Part shown: positions 1 to 7,766 of the stretch, in pieces | Numbering within the stretch: the first letter of the stretch is position 1 | Layout of the letters: each line of letters starts with the position of its first letter | Source of the DNA: Ammoniphilus resinae | GTDB lineage: Bacteria > Bacillota > Bacilli > Aneurinibacillales > RAOX-1 | Reading direction: 5' to 3' | DNA length: 64,000 nt | NCBI RefSeq assembly: GCF_017873965.1 | Contig: NZ_JAGGKT010000019.1 | Span: 1-64,000, forward strand | Program-made: the position numbers and the translations under genes | The notes under the pieces: model-generated | Told to the model about the DNA's origin: nothing | What the model saw: the letters and a program-made list of their open reading frames with translations, nothing else | The model's database searches: none

Positions 1-133
1 GGTGGATTTCCCACCTCCCTTCTGGTCAAGATGCCCGTCAAATTAAGGTCATTTAAAACCGTCAATTTACGGGCATTATAGCGCGTCAGTAACAATACAG
101 ACAGCCATTGAACAAGCGAATTATCAATGGCTC

Positions 134-388
134 ATGTTCTATCCTTGTGTGTACCTATTCGGTATGTGGGACGCCTATCGTGATGCTGGAGGGGGCAAGG
201 AACCATACTCTTTTCTTCCCTTTGTATTCTCAGCTTATTTTGGCACCATAGGGGTTATCTATTCCAATGCCCTGATGATTTTCGGGGTGCTTTTAGGACC
301 CATTTGGCTCTCCATCTTGTTTTTAATTATCGGTGTAGGTGTTGGAGTAATTTTAAAAAGGTTATTATTAAATCGCATCCCTCAATAA
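134..388 (+). pseudogene. C-terminal remnant of a small multi-spanning membrane protein
   Basis: The 84 residues contain two hydrophobic spans (about residues 27-50 and 53-75) and a polar MWDAYRDAGGG loop. The same frame stays open upstream to a stop at 44-46 and still reads protein-like there (YQWLMFYPCVYLF spans the nominal start), so the ATG at 134 is probably internal. No ribosome binding site precedes it. I read it as the 3' end of a longer membrane protein whose 5' part was lost or lies left of the window. No enzymatic motif is visible. It lies at the edge of a patch that also holds two other gene fragments. Confidence 0.45.
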
Positions 389-801
389 AATGAAATTATT
401 ACCCTTTCTAGCCCAATCTTATCAACAAAAAGAGGAGCAGCCATGATGTGCCACTCCTCTACTATCAATCCCCCTAATCCTAAACATACGAATTCCGTCC
501 CTCACAACCATAAACCAGGGGACCTCTATTTATTCGGTGGAGAATGGTCTCCGAAGAATTAAATCTTTCGCAGCCAGATTAAGTCGTTCTATTTTAGGGC
601 TTGAAGAATTTTTTTCATATCGTACTTGCTTCACTTTGCTCCAGGACATGTAATCCTCCTTTGTTCCATATTTATAAATACCCATTGGATAATTACATCC
701 ACACAATCCGTGATCACCCATATTCTAGTTAGTAAATCATTCTAGAATTAATCAAGTCAGATGATCAACTCCTCTTACCATTTTACTATAAATTGTGCCT
801 T

Positions 802-905
802 GACTTCGCAAAGCTACATCAGCTTTAACTCATAGATGAGATCTGACCCCTAGTGCAACAGCGTTTCGCCGTTTGCGATCAGTACCCAAACTGTTTTAAA
901 CAGAG
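802..905. repeat. Dispersed intergenic element, copy 1
   Basis: Carries GACTTCGCAAAGC at 802-814, TCTGACCCC at 842-850 and CAGCGTTTCGCC downstream. The same words in the same order (GACTTCGCAAAGC, GGGTCTGGCTCC, ACAGCGG) occur at 2608-2690, so this looks like a degenerate copy of a short dispersed repeat. Its ends are not clear. Confidence 0.4.
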
Positions 906-984
906 CCAGCGGTTTTCACTCCGTCTTTTATGCGTTAACTTACGATATAATGAATATCAGCTTATCACGAGGAGGTATCATATT

Positions 985-1260
985 TTGCACTATTTTGTGA
1001 ACGAAACCATTATGTCTTTTGAGAATGCTCTGGCCTTAAAACCAAATGAAATCACAATTTTAGGGCATGTGAGGACGTATGAGTATATTGAGGGTGAACC
1101 AGCACCATATTTTGTTGAAATTAACTGCCTAGACAATAGAATTGTAGTGAGAAAAAATAGGATCATTGATTTTCCAGAGTACGAAATGGAGAAAGAAGAG
1201 ACTTTTGAGAAGATTGATGCAGCAACGAACACGTTTCGTCAATGGATTTTGGAAATCTAG
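985..1260 (+). CDS. Hypothetical protein, 91 aa
   Basis: I chose the TTG at 985 because GGAGGT lies at 971-976 with good spacing. An upstream GTG at 853 in the same frame has no ribosome binding site and would add residues encoded by intergenic repeat sequence. The product is soluble and acidic, with no signal peptide or membrane span; it has a beta-rich middle (PYFVEINCLDNRIVVRKNR) and a helical tail. I do not recognise the family. It is intact between decayed neighbours. Confidence 0.6.
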   Translation: MHYFVNETIMSFENALALKPNEITILGHVRTYEYIEGEPAPYFVEINCLDNRIVVRKNRIIDFPEYEMEKEETFEKIDAATNTFRQWILEI

Positions 1261-1284
1261 CTAGCAGGGACAGAGGGGAGCTTT

Positions 1285-1431
1285 TTAGTAGTATGGGAAT
1301 TTTACTTCAAAATTCGGATAACCGCAGTCAATGAGAATCGTATCTCGTTCATCGCGAAGAATGACAGGAAAAATGATTTGTTTTTGTCCGTTATGTTCAA
1401 ATTCGATCCTCAAGTACATGTATGATAGCAT
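1285..1431 (-). pseudogene. N-terminal fragment of an MBL-fold hydrolase
   Basis: Starts at an ATG with a strong site (GGAGGGG, about 4 bases upstream) and reads 48 residues ending in DTILIDCGYPNFEVKF before a stop. The LIDCGYP stretch is typical of the second strand of metallo-beta-lactamase-fold proteins, which should be followed by the HxHxDH zinc motif. That motif and about 150-200 further residues are absent. The downstream sequence on this strand is instead the complement of the intact 985-1260 gene. The start signals survive but the enzyme cannot be made. Confidence 0.6.
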
Positions 1432-1550
1432 GGCTCCCCTCCGCTCTTCCATTTCTACATCTTATCATACTAAAAATCGGGTTTGTCCCTACCAGAACTT
1501 ATTTAAACAGCCACATTTATTCTATTAGATGATCAAGCAGAATATGTAAG

Positions 1551-1847
1551 TTACCTATTTTCCATTTCCAAGCGGATTGACTTTATATCTTCGTTGATCA
1601 ATGTCTGATCATTTCGTTCAATCCCTTCTAAAACTGTTGCAAGGTGGTCGGCAGTTACGAAAAAAGAAACTTTCTTCAGCTTGCGTTCAATATCGTCTAC
1701 TCCTCTTAATTGCATAACATAGTATGCAATTTCTTCACCACAATCTTCAAAAATATAAGTATATTCGTAGCCCGGATCGGTGATTTGAAGGTCCCCAAAA
1801 TCGATAATCCCTGTAAGGTTACGTTCCTTAGGATCAATTTCTATCAC
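1551..1847 (-). pseudogene. C-terminal fragment of an aminoglycoside phosphotransferase-like kinase
   Basis: The first 25 residues contain LTGIIDFGDLQITDPGYEYTY, the Mg-binding IDFGD and DP pair of the APH/choline kinase fold, followed by a helical tail. The nucleotide-binding lobe and the catalytic HGDLxxxN loop that should precede IDFGD are missing. The nominal GTG start at 1847 has only a weak GAGAG upstream. Full-length members are about 250-300 residues, so this 98-residue frame is a 3' remnant. Confidence 0.65.
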
Positions 1848-1976
1848 CTCTCTTGCTAATGTTTCGTTTAAGATTAATAATTCTATACCTTTACTTTTAT
1901 AAGAAAAGAGAAGAGAAGACTGCCAAAGCAGCCTTGCGCAAATAGCAGTATATAATATGTTGACTTAACTTTCGTA

Positions 1977-2477
1977 TTATTCATCAAGTTTTGTTGCTGT
2001 TAATGAAGGCTGTCTATATAGTGTCAGGCCTCCAGCACCAACTAAATCATATTTAACACTCAATCTATCATTCGGCTCCAACTCAAGTTGTATAGTTTTG
2101 CCTATGGTAGTCCTTACGTCTGATTGTATACCCTGCCCAGGCTGTATACCAGCGAAAACAATATTGTTAAATAATTCAAAATCACTTTCAAGTACTGGTG
2201 TATTCTCATTAATAAATAGCCTAAATATTACATTACTGGGTGGCGATGAAGCAAAAGCAGAACACTGGATAGTTACATTCATACTAATTTCATACACTCC
2301 ACCAGTAAGTACAACAAGTTCATCATTTTCAAAATCTGCAGACGTTCTAAATAATGGACCATTGGTAGTAAAATCAACTCGTTGATTTTCTTGTCTTACA
2401 TCTATTTCAATGAAATCTGGAGAAGGATTATAAAGTGATCCGTATGCCAAAGGCCTTGAATTTGGTCGAACTCCCAT
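1977..2477 (-). CDS. C1q/TNF-like jelly-roll protein, likely spore- or cell-surface
   Basis: The 166-residue product starts at the ATG at 2477, preceded by GGGAGGTG at ideal spacing; an upstream in-frame codon at 2492 overlaps that site. After a short proline-rich leader (MGVRPNSRPLAYGS) the rest is a run of beta strands such as DELVVLTGGVYEISMNVTI and DRLSVKYDLVGAGGLTLYR. This resembles the C-terminal trimerising C1q-like domain of BclA-type exosporium proteins. No collagen-like GXX repeat or classic signal peptide is present. Surface location is inferred from family resemblance and the spore-former context. Confidence 0.6.
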   Translation of the reverse strand: MGVRPNSRPLAYGSLYNPSPDFIEIDVRQENQRVDFTTNGPLFRTSADFENDELVVLTGGVYEISMNVTIQCSAFASSPPSNVIFRLFINENTPVLESDFELFNNIVFAGIQPGQGIQSDVRTTIGKTIQLELEPNDRLSVKYDLVGAGGLTLYRQPSLTATKLDE

Positions 2478-2607
2478 ATTTACACCTCCCAATTGAAATC
2501 ACAATCAGTTTATTATCGTTCTATTTACCATGTATCAGCATTTGCAGGAGGATCTTCGTGGAATTATGAAAAAGAGGAATTTATCGTAATCAAGGAAACT
2601 TATGTTC

Positions 2608-2690
2608 GACTTCGCAAAGCAACCACTTTTCGCTCAGAGGGGTCTGGCTCCTTTTCTGAAGTGAAGCGCGACAGCGGTTTGTAGGGTATA
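2608..2690. repeat. Dispersed intergenic element, copy 2
   Basis: Same word order as the copy at 802-905: GACTTCGCAAAGC, then a GGGTCTGG box, then ACAGCGG. It lies in the 345-base gap between the C1q-like gene and the DUF72 gene. Nothing else in that gap is convincing. Confidence 0.4.
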
Positions 2691-2822
2691 CTATGTTAGT
2701 AAGCGACCATGCTAGAAAACATAGAATAAGCCCGTGGAATTGAATCCCGCAGGCTTTATATTTTGCCCATAGTTCCATCCTTTGATAAAATATGGATAAA
2801 AAAATGCCAAGGGTGGTGAGAG

Positions 2823-3692
2823 ATGATGATCCATATCGGACTGACCGGGTGGGGTGACCATGATGATCTTTATCAGGAAGGAACTCCCAGTCGCAACAAA
2901 CTGCGCATTTATAGCCGGCATTTTCCATTGGTTGAAGTTGACAGCTCTTTTTATGCCATCCAATCGCCAGGAAATTATCAAAAGTGGGCGGAGATGACCC
3001 CTGACGATTTTTCGTTTGTCATTAAGGCCTACCAGGGAATGACCGGACATCTGCGGGGAAAGCAGGCTTTTGCAAGCCGCGGTGAGATGTTCCAAACGTT
3101 CCTGGAATCCATTCAGCCGGTGATCCGGGCCGGGAAGCTTAAGGCTGTTCTGTTCCAATTTCCGCCCTGGTTTGAGTGCTCGAGGAAAAATGTCGATCTG
3201 CTCCGTGATGCGAAAGATCAAATGGGAGCGATTCCCGTCGCTTTGGAATTTCGCCATACGAGCTGGTTCTCCCCTGCCATGATGGATAGGACTTTAAAAT
3301 TCATGGAAGAAGAAGGCTGGATCCACAGTATCTGCGATGAACCCCAAGCAGGTAACGGATCGGTTCCGACCGTCCTGCATTCAACACATCCGGACTATTG
3401 CCTTGTCCGCTTTCATGGGCGCAACGTTGGGGGCTGGTTGGACAAAGGAAATCCTCACTGGCGGGATGTCCGGTACTTGTACCGCTACAGTGAGGAAGAA
3501 TTGCTGCAATGGAGCGAAAACATCCGGCATTTGCAGCAATCGAGCAAGGAAATTGGCCTCTTGTTCAACAACAATTCAGGTGGCGATGCCTGTGCCAATG
3601 CCAAGCAGATGATGCAGATCCTCGGCATTCGTTACGAATCCGGCGACAGAGAGCCTGAACAATTGGACCTTTTTGATCAGCTGGGAAATTGA
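2823..3692 (+). CDS. DUF72 domain-containing protein
   Basis: The 289 residues match the DUF72 (YecE/YunF-like) family, a TIM-barrel fold of unproven function. The N-terminal IHIGLTGWGD, the VEVDSSFYAI strand, DDFSFVIKAYQGMTGH and the late CLVRFHGRN and LLFNNNSGGDACANA motifs are all present. Length is normal. The start is ATGATG just after GGTGAGAG. There is no signal peptide, so it is cytoplasmic. It has no obvious operon partner; the next gene converges from the other strand. Confidence 0.85.
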   Translation: MMIHIGLTGWGDHDDLYQEGTPSRNKLRIYSRHFPLVEVDSSFYAIQSPGNYQKWAEMTPDDFSFVIKAYQGMTGHLRGKQAFASRGEMFQTFLESIQPVIRAGKLKAVLFQFPPWFECSRKNVDLLRDAKDQMGAIPVALEFRHTSWFSPAMMDRTLKFMEEEGWIHSICDEPQAGNGSVPTVLHSTHPDYCLVRFHGRNVGGWLDKGNPHWRDVRYLYRYSEEELLQWSENIRHLQQSSKEIGLLFNNNSGGDACANAKQMMQILGIRYESGDREPEQLDLFDQLGN

Positions 3693-3730
3693 AGCTTTTT
3701 CACCCTTGTAAACACCTTTCCCTCTCGCGT

Positions 3731-4288
3731 CTAAACGTCCATTTTCTTATTCACTTCAATCTTCCTTTGCCATGGCGTCCCTAAATACGGCAAAGCCCAG
3801 CGGTCAAGGCCATACCAACCAGCTACTTTCCATGCCAGCACAAGCCATGTAGCAAAGACGAAAAGGATCGGATTGGAGCTGACCGTCCCAGCAAGCAGGA
3901 ACACCACGTTCATGAATCCCCCGAAGAAGGCAGCAATCCCCGTTAAACAGCCTAATATAAGCCCCAATCCCACAAGGACTTCTCCCCATGCCACCAAATA
4001 GGAGAATGAGCTAGCGTTTGGCAGCACGACATTTTCTAAGAAAAAGGCATACCATCCTTGGACATCCTTCCCTTCCGAAGCTTTTGCTAGTGCGCCTTGG
4101 ACAAAACCTTCAATGGCTTTTCCAGCGCTCTCCCCTGTCCAAGCGTCTCCACTCACTTTTTTAACCCCAGCCGTTAACCAGGCATAGCCAACGTAAACTC
4201 GGATGACTAACCAGAATAATGCAGATCGCGTACTAGAAAATAATAAGGTTGATACCCGATTATCTGGAATGATAATTTCTTTGCTCAC
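3731..4288 (-). CDS. DoxX family membrane protein (DoxD-like)
   Basis: The 185-residue protein has four membrane segments: about residues 23-42 (FWLVIRVYVGYAWLTAGVKK), 92-115, 118-138 and 141-160. Its RxxxGxxxLxxGxxK start is typical of DoxX/DoxD proteins, which include a quinol oxidase subunit and many stress-linked relatives. The long loop with KDVQGWYAFFLENVVLPNA is DoxD-like. The physiological role here is unknown. It is divergent from the 4488 gene, and two palindromes lie in the shared upstream region, suggesting repressor control. Confidence 0.8.
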   Translation of the reverse strand: MSKEIIIPDNRVSTLLFSSTRSALFWLVIRVYVGYAWLTAGVKKVSGDAWTGESAGKAIEGFVQGALAKASEGKDVQGWYAFFLENVVLPNASSFSYLVAWGEVLVGLGLILGCLTGIAAFFGGFMNVVFLLAGTVSSNPILFVFATWLVLAWKVAGWYGLDRWALPYLGTPWQRKIEVNKKMDV

Positions 4289-4333
4289 TTTTCATCCCTC
4301 ATTTTTGGTAAATATCTAAGCCTTATGGTATTC

Positions 4334-4346
4334 AATACATAGTATT
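4334..4346. promoter_or_regulatory. Inverted repeat upstream of doxX-like gene
   Basis: AATAC-ATA-GTATT is a 13-base inverted repeat 46 bases upstream of the DoxX-like start. It is operator-like in size and position. The cognate regulator is unknown. Confidence 0.35.
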
Positions 4347-4376
4347 AAAGTCCCCTTAGGTTCAGTACGCCGTTTT

Positions 4377-4392
4377 TTCGGTAATTACCGAA
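4377..4392. promoter_or_regulatory. Perfect 16-bp palindrome in divergent promoter region
   Basis: TTCGGTAATTACCGAA is perfectly self-complementary and lies between the divergent DoxX-like gene (starts 4288) and the 4488 gene. Its length suits a MarR- or TetR-type dimer. It lacks a following T-run, so it is not a terminator. Confidence 0.45.
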
Positions 4393-4487
4393 TCTCTGTC
4401 AGGACAGATGAGAGAGACATGACTATTTGAAACCTTTCCTTTTCCCTTCACGTCAGAATAAATAAGAACAATAAAGAGGTGGTTACT

Positions 4488-5177
4488 ATGAAAAAAACAG
4501 CCATGAAATTAGTTGCTTTAGGGATGGTCATTGGTATTTTCGGAACAACAGGGGCGGTCCTCGCTACTTCTGCATTAACCTCAATTCAGGTTAGTTTGGA
4601 CCCGATGCGTTTGCATGTAAACGGAGAACCCCTTCAAGGTCATGGGATCGACGATAAATCCGGGGAATTTTTCAATGGTAAGAAGCATGTTCCCACTACG
4701 ATGATTTATGAAGGAACAACCTATGTTCCTGTTCGATTAGCCGCAGAATCTTTTGGCTACCAAGTGGACTGGGATAGGAATCATCGTGTGATTAACTTCC
4801 AAAACGAAAAGCAGCCTCCAAAGGGCATTGTAGCTGGCTCATTAGAATCGAGCATTTCGCATGAAACAAATGAAGATGGAAGTATCGATTTCACATTTGT
4901 TGTAAAGAATCAAACCGAACGCGAAATGACTTTGGCTTTTAATAGCGGGCAACGATTTGATTATGTCATTCGAAACTCAAAAGGTGAGGTGGTGAAAAGC
5001 TACGCGGCCGACAAACTTTTCATACAGGCATTAGGTGAAAAGGTCTTAAAACAAGGGGAAGAGTGGGTAATGACGGATAAGGTTGACACTTTGCCAAAGG
5101 GTGAATACACCATCGAATTTTGGATCACTTCAAACGAAGATCAAGCGAAACATAAGTACACCTTCACTGTGAAGTAA
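4488..5177 (+). CDS. Secreted copper amine oxidase N-terminal-like plus BsuPI domain protein
   Basis: 229 residues from the ATG at 4488, which sits 5 bases after AGGTGG; the earlier GTG at 4479 overlaps this site. A signal peptide (about residues 1-27) is followed by a copper-amine-oxidase-N-like stalk domain (KHVPTTMIYEGTTYVPVRLA, typical of surface proteins and unrelated to catalysis). Residues about 130-229 read as a BsuPI-type intracellular proteinase inhibitor domain (DFTFVVKNQTEREMTLAFNSGQRFDYVI). I infer an exported protein with a beta-sandwich C-terminus; real inhibitor activity is unproven. Confidence 0.75.
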   Translation: MKKTAMKLVALGMVIGIFGTTGAVLATSALTSIQVSLDPMRLHVNGEPLQGHGIDDKSGEFFNGKKHVPTTMIYEGTTYVPVRLAAESFGYQVDWDRNHRVINFQNEKQPPKGIVAGSLESSISHETNEDGSIDFTFVVKNQTEREMTLAFNSGQRFDYVIRNSKGEVVKSYAADKLFIQALGEKVLKQGEEWVMTDKVDTLPKGEYTIEFWITSNEDQAKHKYTFTVK

Positions 5178-5183
5178 TAAGGA

Positions 5184-5210
5184 AGAGCCGTCGCTTATCG
5201 CGATGGTTCT
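5184..5210. terminator. Intergenic hairpin after the BsuPI-domain gene
   Basis: AGAGCC-G-TCGC pairs with GCGA-T-GGTTCT around a 5-base loop. The T-run is poor, so termination strength is uncertain. It lies between two convergent genes. Confidence 0.45.
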
Positions 5211-5213
5211 CCT

Positions 5214-5528
5214 CTACTCTCGATTGGGTGTCTTATACCGATAAAGGGAGTGATCCGCCCGGACCTTCCGAATGGCCAGTGAGACAGGCAGCCCACGTGC
5301 GACCCAGCGAAGTGCAGACAAGATGTTCGCTTCATCTTCAAATTGTTCCACAACAACAACTGTCTTTTCATTAATAAAACGTTGGAGTTGATCCCATCCC
5401 ATAGAGGAATAGACGTCATTTCCATAGGTCTTAAGGTCAACGAAGTCAGGAAATTTGGGGTCTTTCATTTTCATTAGTCGATTGATGGCCTCGCGGCATT
5501 GTGGGTGAATATTTGGGTTAGAATTCAT
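5214..5528 (-). CDS. Hypothetical protein, 104 aa
   Basis: I do not recognise the family. The product is soluble, mixed alpha/beta, with no signal peptide. An AAGGAG lies 13 bases before the ATG, a longer gap than ideal. Support comes from its leader: the promoter-like module TGTGGTAAACTA that also precedes the PfkB kinase and pirin genes sits about 50-70 bases upstream. Confidence 0.55.
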   Translation of the reverse strand: MNSNPNIHPQCREAINRLMKMKDPKFPDFVDLKTYGNDVYSSMGWDQLQRFINEKTVVVVEQFEDEANILSALRWVARGLPVSLAIRKVRADHSLYRYKTPNRE

Positions 5529-5575
5529 AAGATAGCTTATACTCCTTGATGGGAATAAAAAAAATTACGTTTAAC

Positions 5576-5600
5576 TTTTCTTACTCCTAGTTTACCACAT
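5576..5600 (-). promoter_or_regulatory. Conserved promoter-like module, copy 1
   Basis: Read on the minus strand this is TGTGGTAAACTAGGAGTAAG followed by AAAA. TGG-TAAACT resembles an extended -10 (TGnTATAAT). Near-identical copies stand before the minus-strand genes starting at 8639 and 10308. Confidence 0.5.
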
Positions 5601-5719
5601 CGCTTTCGGGATTTTCGAACATGCCTTCAGATCTCGCTGAGGACCACCTAATGAAACACGAACAAGCTTTAGTGCGTCCTTAGTAGTGAAGAAGATTAAT
5701 GAAGGAGTGATTGCATAAC

Positions 5720-5908
5720 ATGAGAAAATGGTTGTATATTCTAGTATTTGTCATATTGTATGGTCTGGTCACCTTCTTTGGTCTGGGCCCAGTTCTGTTA
5801 GCGGACGGCACATTTCCAGAACGATTGATGACGTTGGCACTGGTGATTGGAGTCTATGGAGTAATCACGTATATCTTTTGGCTCATATTAAAGCGACATA
5901 ATAAATAA
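5720..5908 (+). CDS. Small two-span membrane protein
   Basis: 62 residues (65 if the TTG at 5711 is used). AAGGAG at 5702-5707 is too close to the TTG and rather far from the ATG; I prefer the ATG, which begins directly with MRKWLYILVFV. Two hydrophobic helices (about residues 4-26 and 36-56) surround a short acidic loop (LADGTFPERL). Function is unknown. No neighbour is close enough to form an operon. Confidence 0.6.
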   Translation: MRKWLYILVFVILYGLVTFFGLGPVLLADGTFPERLMTLALVIGVYGVITYIFWLILKRHNK

Positions 5909-6092
5909 GGGGCATTTTTAGGAAAAGATAAAAAGGCCAGCAATCACAAAGTCCCGAAGAACTCTATGTTGCTGGTGTTACATCTTTGAAACTTGTTGAA
6001 GTTATGCACATCTAAATAGCAAAAATATGTAACCTATTTGAACTAAGGACGAAGTAAATTTGCTTGTTCTTGGCAATTTTACGTCACACCGT

Positions 6093-6386
6093 TTATTTCT
6101 TTCCATGTTGTCTATTCAATCCAATATCAGGGTCAACATAAACCCCATCAAATATGTCAATCCTGTTTCTTAGATGGTAATACCCATATTCTTCCCTAAA
6201 ACTTCTTTCAATTCGACTTTCGAAGATTTCAACAACTTTATCAATTAAATCATCGGTTATATCATAATCCTTTACAATTTCCCTAACTTCCTTTGCGGGC
6301 ACCAGCATATATCCAGCTTCTTTAATAGCCTCCATTTGTGAAGGGGTTAGTATTTCTAGTAAACGTGGATCGTCATAATTAGGCAT
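6093..6386 (-). CDS. Hypothetical protein, 97 aa
   Basis: Starts at the ATG at 6386 with AAAGGAGAG just upstream; the longer frame starting at 6416 would include that site. The product (MPNYDDPRLLEILTPSQ...) is highly charged and helical, with tandem Asp/Glu-rich helices and a basic C-terminus (NRQHGKK). It has no membrane span. I do not recognise the family. Confidence 0.6.
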   Translation of the reverse strand: MPNYDDPRLLEILTPSQMEAIKEAGYMLVPAKEVREIVKDYDITDDLIDKVVEIFESRIERSFREEYGYYHLRNRIDIFDGVYVDPDIGLNRQHGKK

Positions 6387-6540
6387 AATCCCTCTCCTTT
6401 CGTGTTTTATCTTCATTATGCCTTATCAAAATTAAGAAAGATGTGACTATTATTACTCTTCCCGCTGCATGAGCACAATCAAGATCATCCACGTCGCCAA
6501 GTAGCCTTCATAATAACGTCACCAATGTTAATGCTCTGAT

Positions 6541-6840
6541 TTACTGGCGTTTTTTGCGTGGTTACTGGCACTTTTCCAAACGTTACTGGCAATTTTTCGT
6601 CTTATCTGGATAATAGACAGTTGTTATGGGTCTCGGGAAGGAAAAATGAGGGGTATGTGTTTAGTGTATATATAAAAGGAATCAATATTCTTTTACTTTT
6701 TTATCTTTCCGCTTTTGTCATAGTCCCTCGAGGAAATTTAATAGCAAATTCAATAGATTAACTGGCGTTTTTATAGGGTTTACTGGCATTTTTCAGGTGT
6801 TTACTGGCATTTTTCAGGTGTTTACTGGCAAATATTTTAA
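6541..6840. repeat. 21-bp phased repeat array (ACTGGC family) with central spacer
   Basis: The word ACTGGC recurs at 6543, 6564 and 6585. After a spacer of about 155 bases it recurs at 6761, 6782, 6803 and 6824. Spacing within each block is exactly 21 bases. Units typically read TTTACTGGCATTTTTCAGG. The spacer carries, on the minus strand, ATACCCCTCA followed by a CCTT-rich stretch, which is also found in the spacer of the array at 11500. The gap 6387-7226 holds no convincing gene. Confidence 0.8.
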
Positions 6841-6964
6841 TGTGTCTGTAGGAATACGGTAGGAGGTACTGGGAATTCCCCCCTCGGACGGAAATTCTTA
6901 AGCAAATGAGAATAGATATTTATATTGGTTTGTCCCCCAGTCAATTCACAACTTCCAAACGGGG

Positions 6965-7127
6965 CTTATGAAGTTTAATCCTACCCCTGAAATGTTTGAC
7001 AATGATCTTCATCGATCTTATGAAGTTCAATCCTACCCTTGAAATGTTTGACAATGATCTTCATCGGGCTTATGAAGTTCAATCCTACCCTTGAAATGTT
7101 TGACAATGATCTTCATCGAGCTTATGA
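6965..7127. repeat. 52-bp tandem repeat, three copies
   Basis: Three copies at 6965-7016, 7017-7068 and 7069-7120, then a partial CTTATGA. The last two are identical apart from the final two bases. Each begins CTTATGAAGTT and ends GATCTTCATCG, so adjacent units place CTTCAT and ATGAAG as an inverted pair across the junction. Confidence 0.9.
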
Positions 7128-7226
7128 CGATGAACTTACAAGTGTTGTTTCCCCTTTTTACTCTTAGTAACCCCGTATACTTTCCATTCCGTATTAGAAC
7201 ATGCCATTCACTGGATTTTCAAAATT

Positions 7227-7622
7227 CTATTTTGCGTTCACATCAGGTTGATGTATGCCGAATATATTGCCTTCGGTGTCAATATAGTATCCTTGCCACG
7301 CCATTCCTGGCAGCGCATATTTTGGCATTGCAACCTTGCCGCCATTTTCAATAATTTTTGCTTCTGTTACATCGTAATTTTCCACTCCCATTGTACAAGC
7401 AAAGCCATTCAAAGCCTGGCCTGATTCTGGCGGAGCACTTTGCCGTTGCATCAGTGCACCATTGATCCCAGGTTCATTCTCATCGCCAGTCACTGCTCCA
7501 AAGTAAGGCATTCCTGCATACTCACTCCAATCTTGAAATGACCATCCGAATACCTCTCCATAAAACTTTTTTGCCCGTTCCATATCACTTACATGGATTT
7601 CGAAATGAACCAATCTTCCCAT
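7227..7622 (-). CDS. VOC family protein (glyoxalase/bleomycin-resistance fold)
   Basis: 131 residues from the ATG at 7622, with GGAGG five bases upstream. The start MGRLVHFEIHVSDMERAKKFYGEVFGW and the C-terminal GYYIDTEGNIFGIHQ are hallmarks of a two-module vicinal oxygen chelate domain. Candidate metal ligands are H7 and a C-terminal Glu/His position. Substrate is unknown. Its promoter region is nearly the same as that of the VOC gene starting at 11295. Confidence 0.85.
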   Translation of the reverse strand: MGRLVHFEIHVSDMERAKKFYGEVFGWSFQDWSEYAGMPYFGAVTGDENEPGINGALMQRQSAPPESGQALNGFACTMGVENYDVTEAKIIENGGKVAMPKYALPGMAWQGYYIDTEGNIFGIHQPDVNAK

Positions 7623-7658
7623 GACTACCTCCAAGTTATTTAGTGTAATTAACTATTA

Positions 7659-7703
7659 CCATTTGTTACCTAGTATAATTGTTGCTTAATGATCATTTCA
7701 AGC
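7659..7703 (-). promoter_or_regulatory. Promoter region of VOC gene, conserved with 11321-11365
   Basis: On the minus strand: TTGAAA (7701-7696), an 18-base spacer and TATACT (7677-7672), then GGTAACAAATGGTAA. 39 of 45 bases match the region upstream of the second VOC gene, though the coding regions differ. The shared downstream box may be an operator. Confidence 0.55.
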
Positions 7704-7766
7704 AGGTAAGACAAGTATGTGTCTAAACAAAATGCAGTTCACCTTCAATTTAGCACGATCTCAAAC

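Noticed and set aside
530-721. Minus-strand frame of 63 codons
   Set aside because: No ribosome binding site, no recognisable motif, and neighbours are decayed; not enough to call a gene.
853-984. Extended start of the 985-1260 gene
   Set aside because: The GTG at 853 lacks a ribosome binding site and the added residues come from a dispersed repeat; the TTG at 985 has GGAGGT.
2493-2684. Plus-strand 63-codon frame
   Set aside because: No start signals, and it covers the second dispersed element.
2590-3257. Two minus-strand frames over the DUF72 gene
   Set aside because: They are the complement of a clear DUF72 coding sequence and show no family features.
6965-7127. Possible CRISPR array from evenly spaced repeats
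   Set aside because: The full 52-base unit repeats, leaving no unique spacers, and there are no cas genes in the window.
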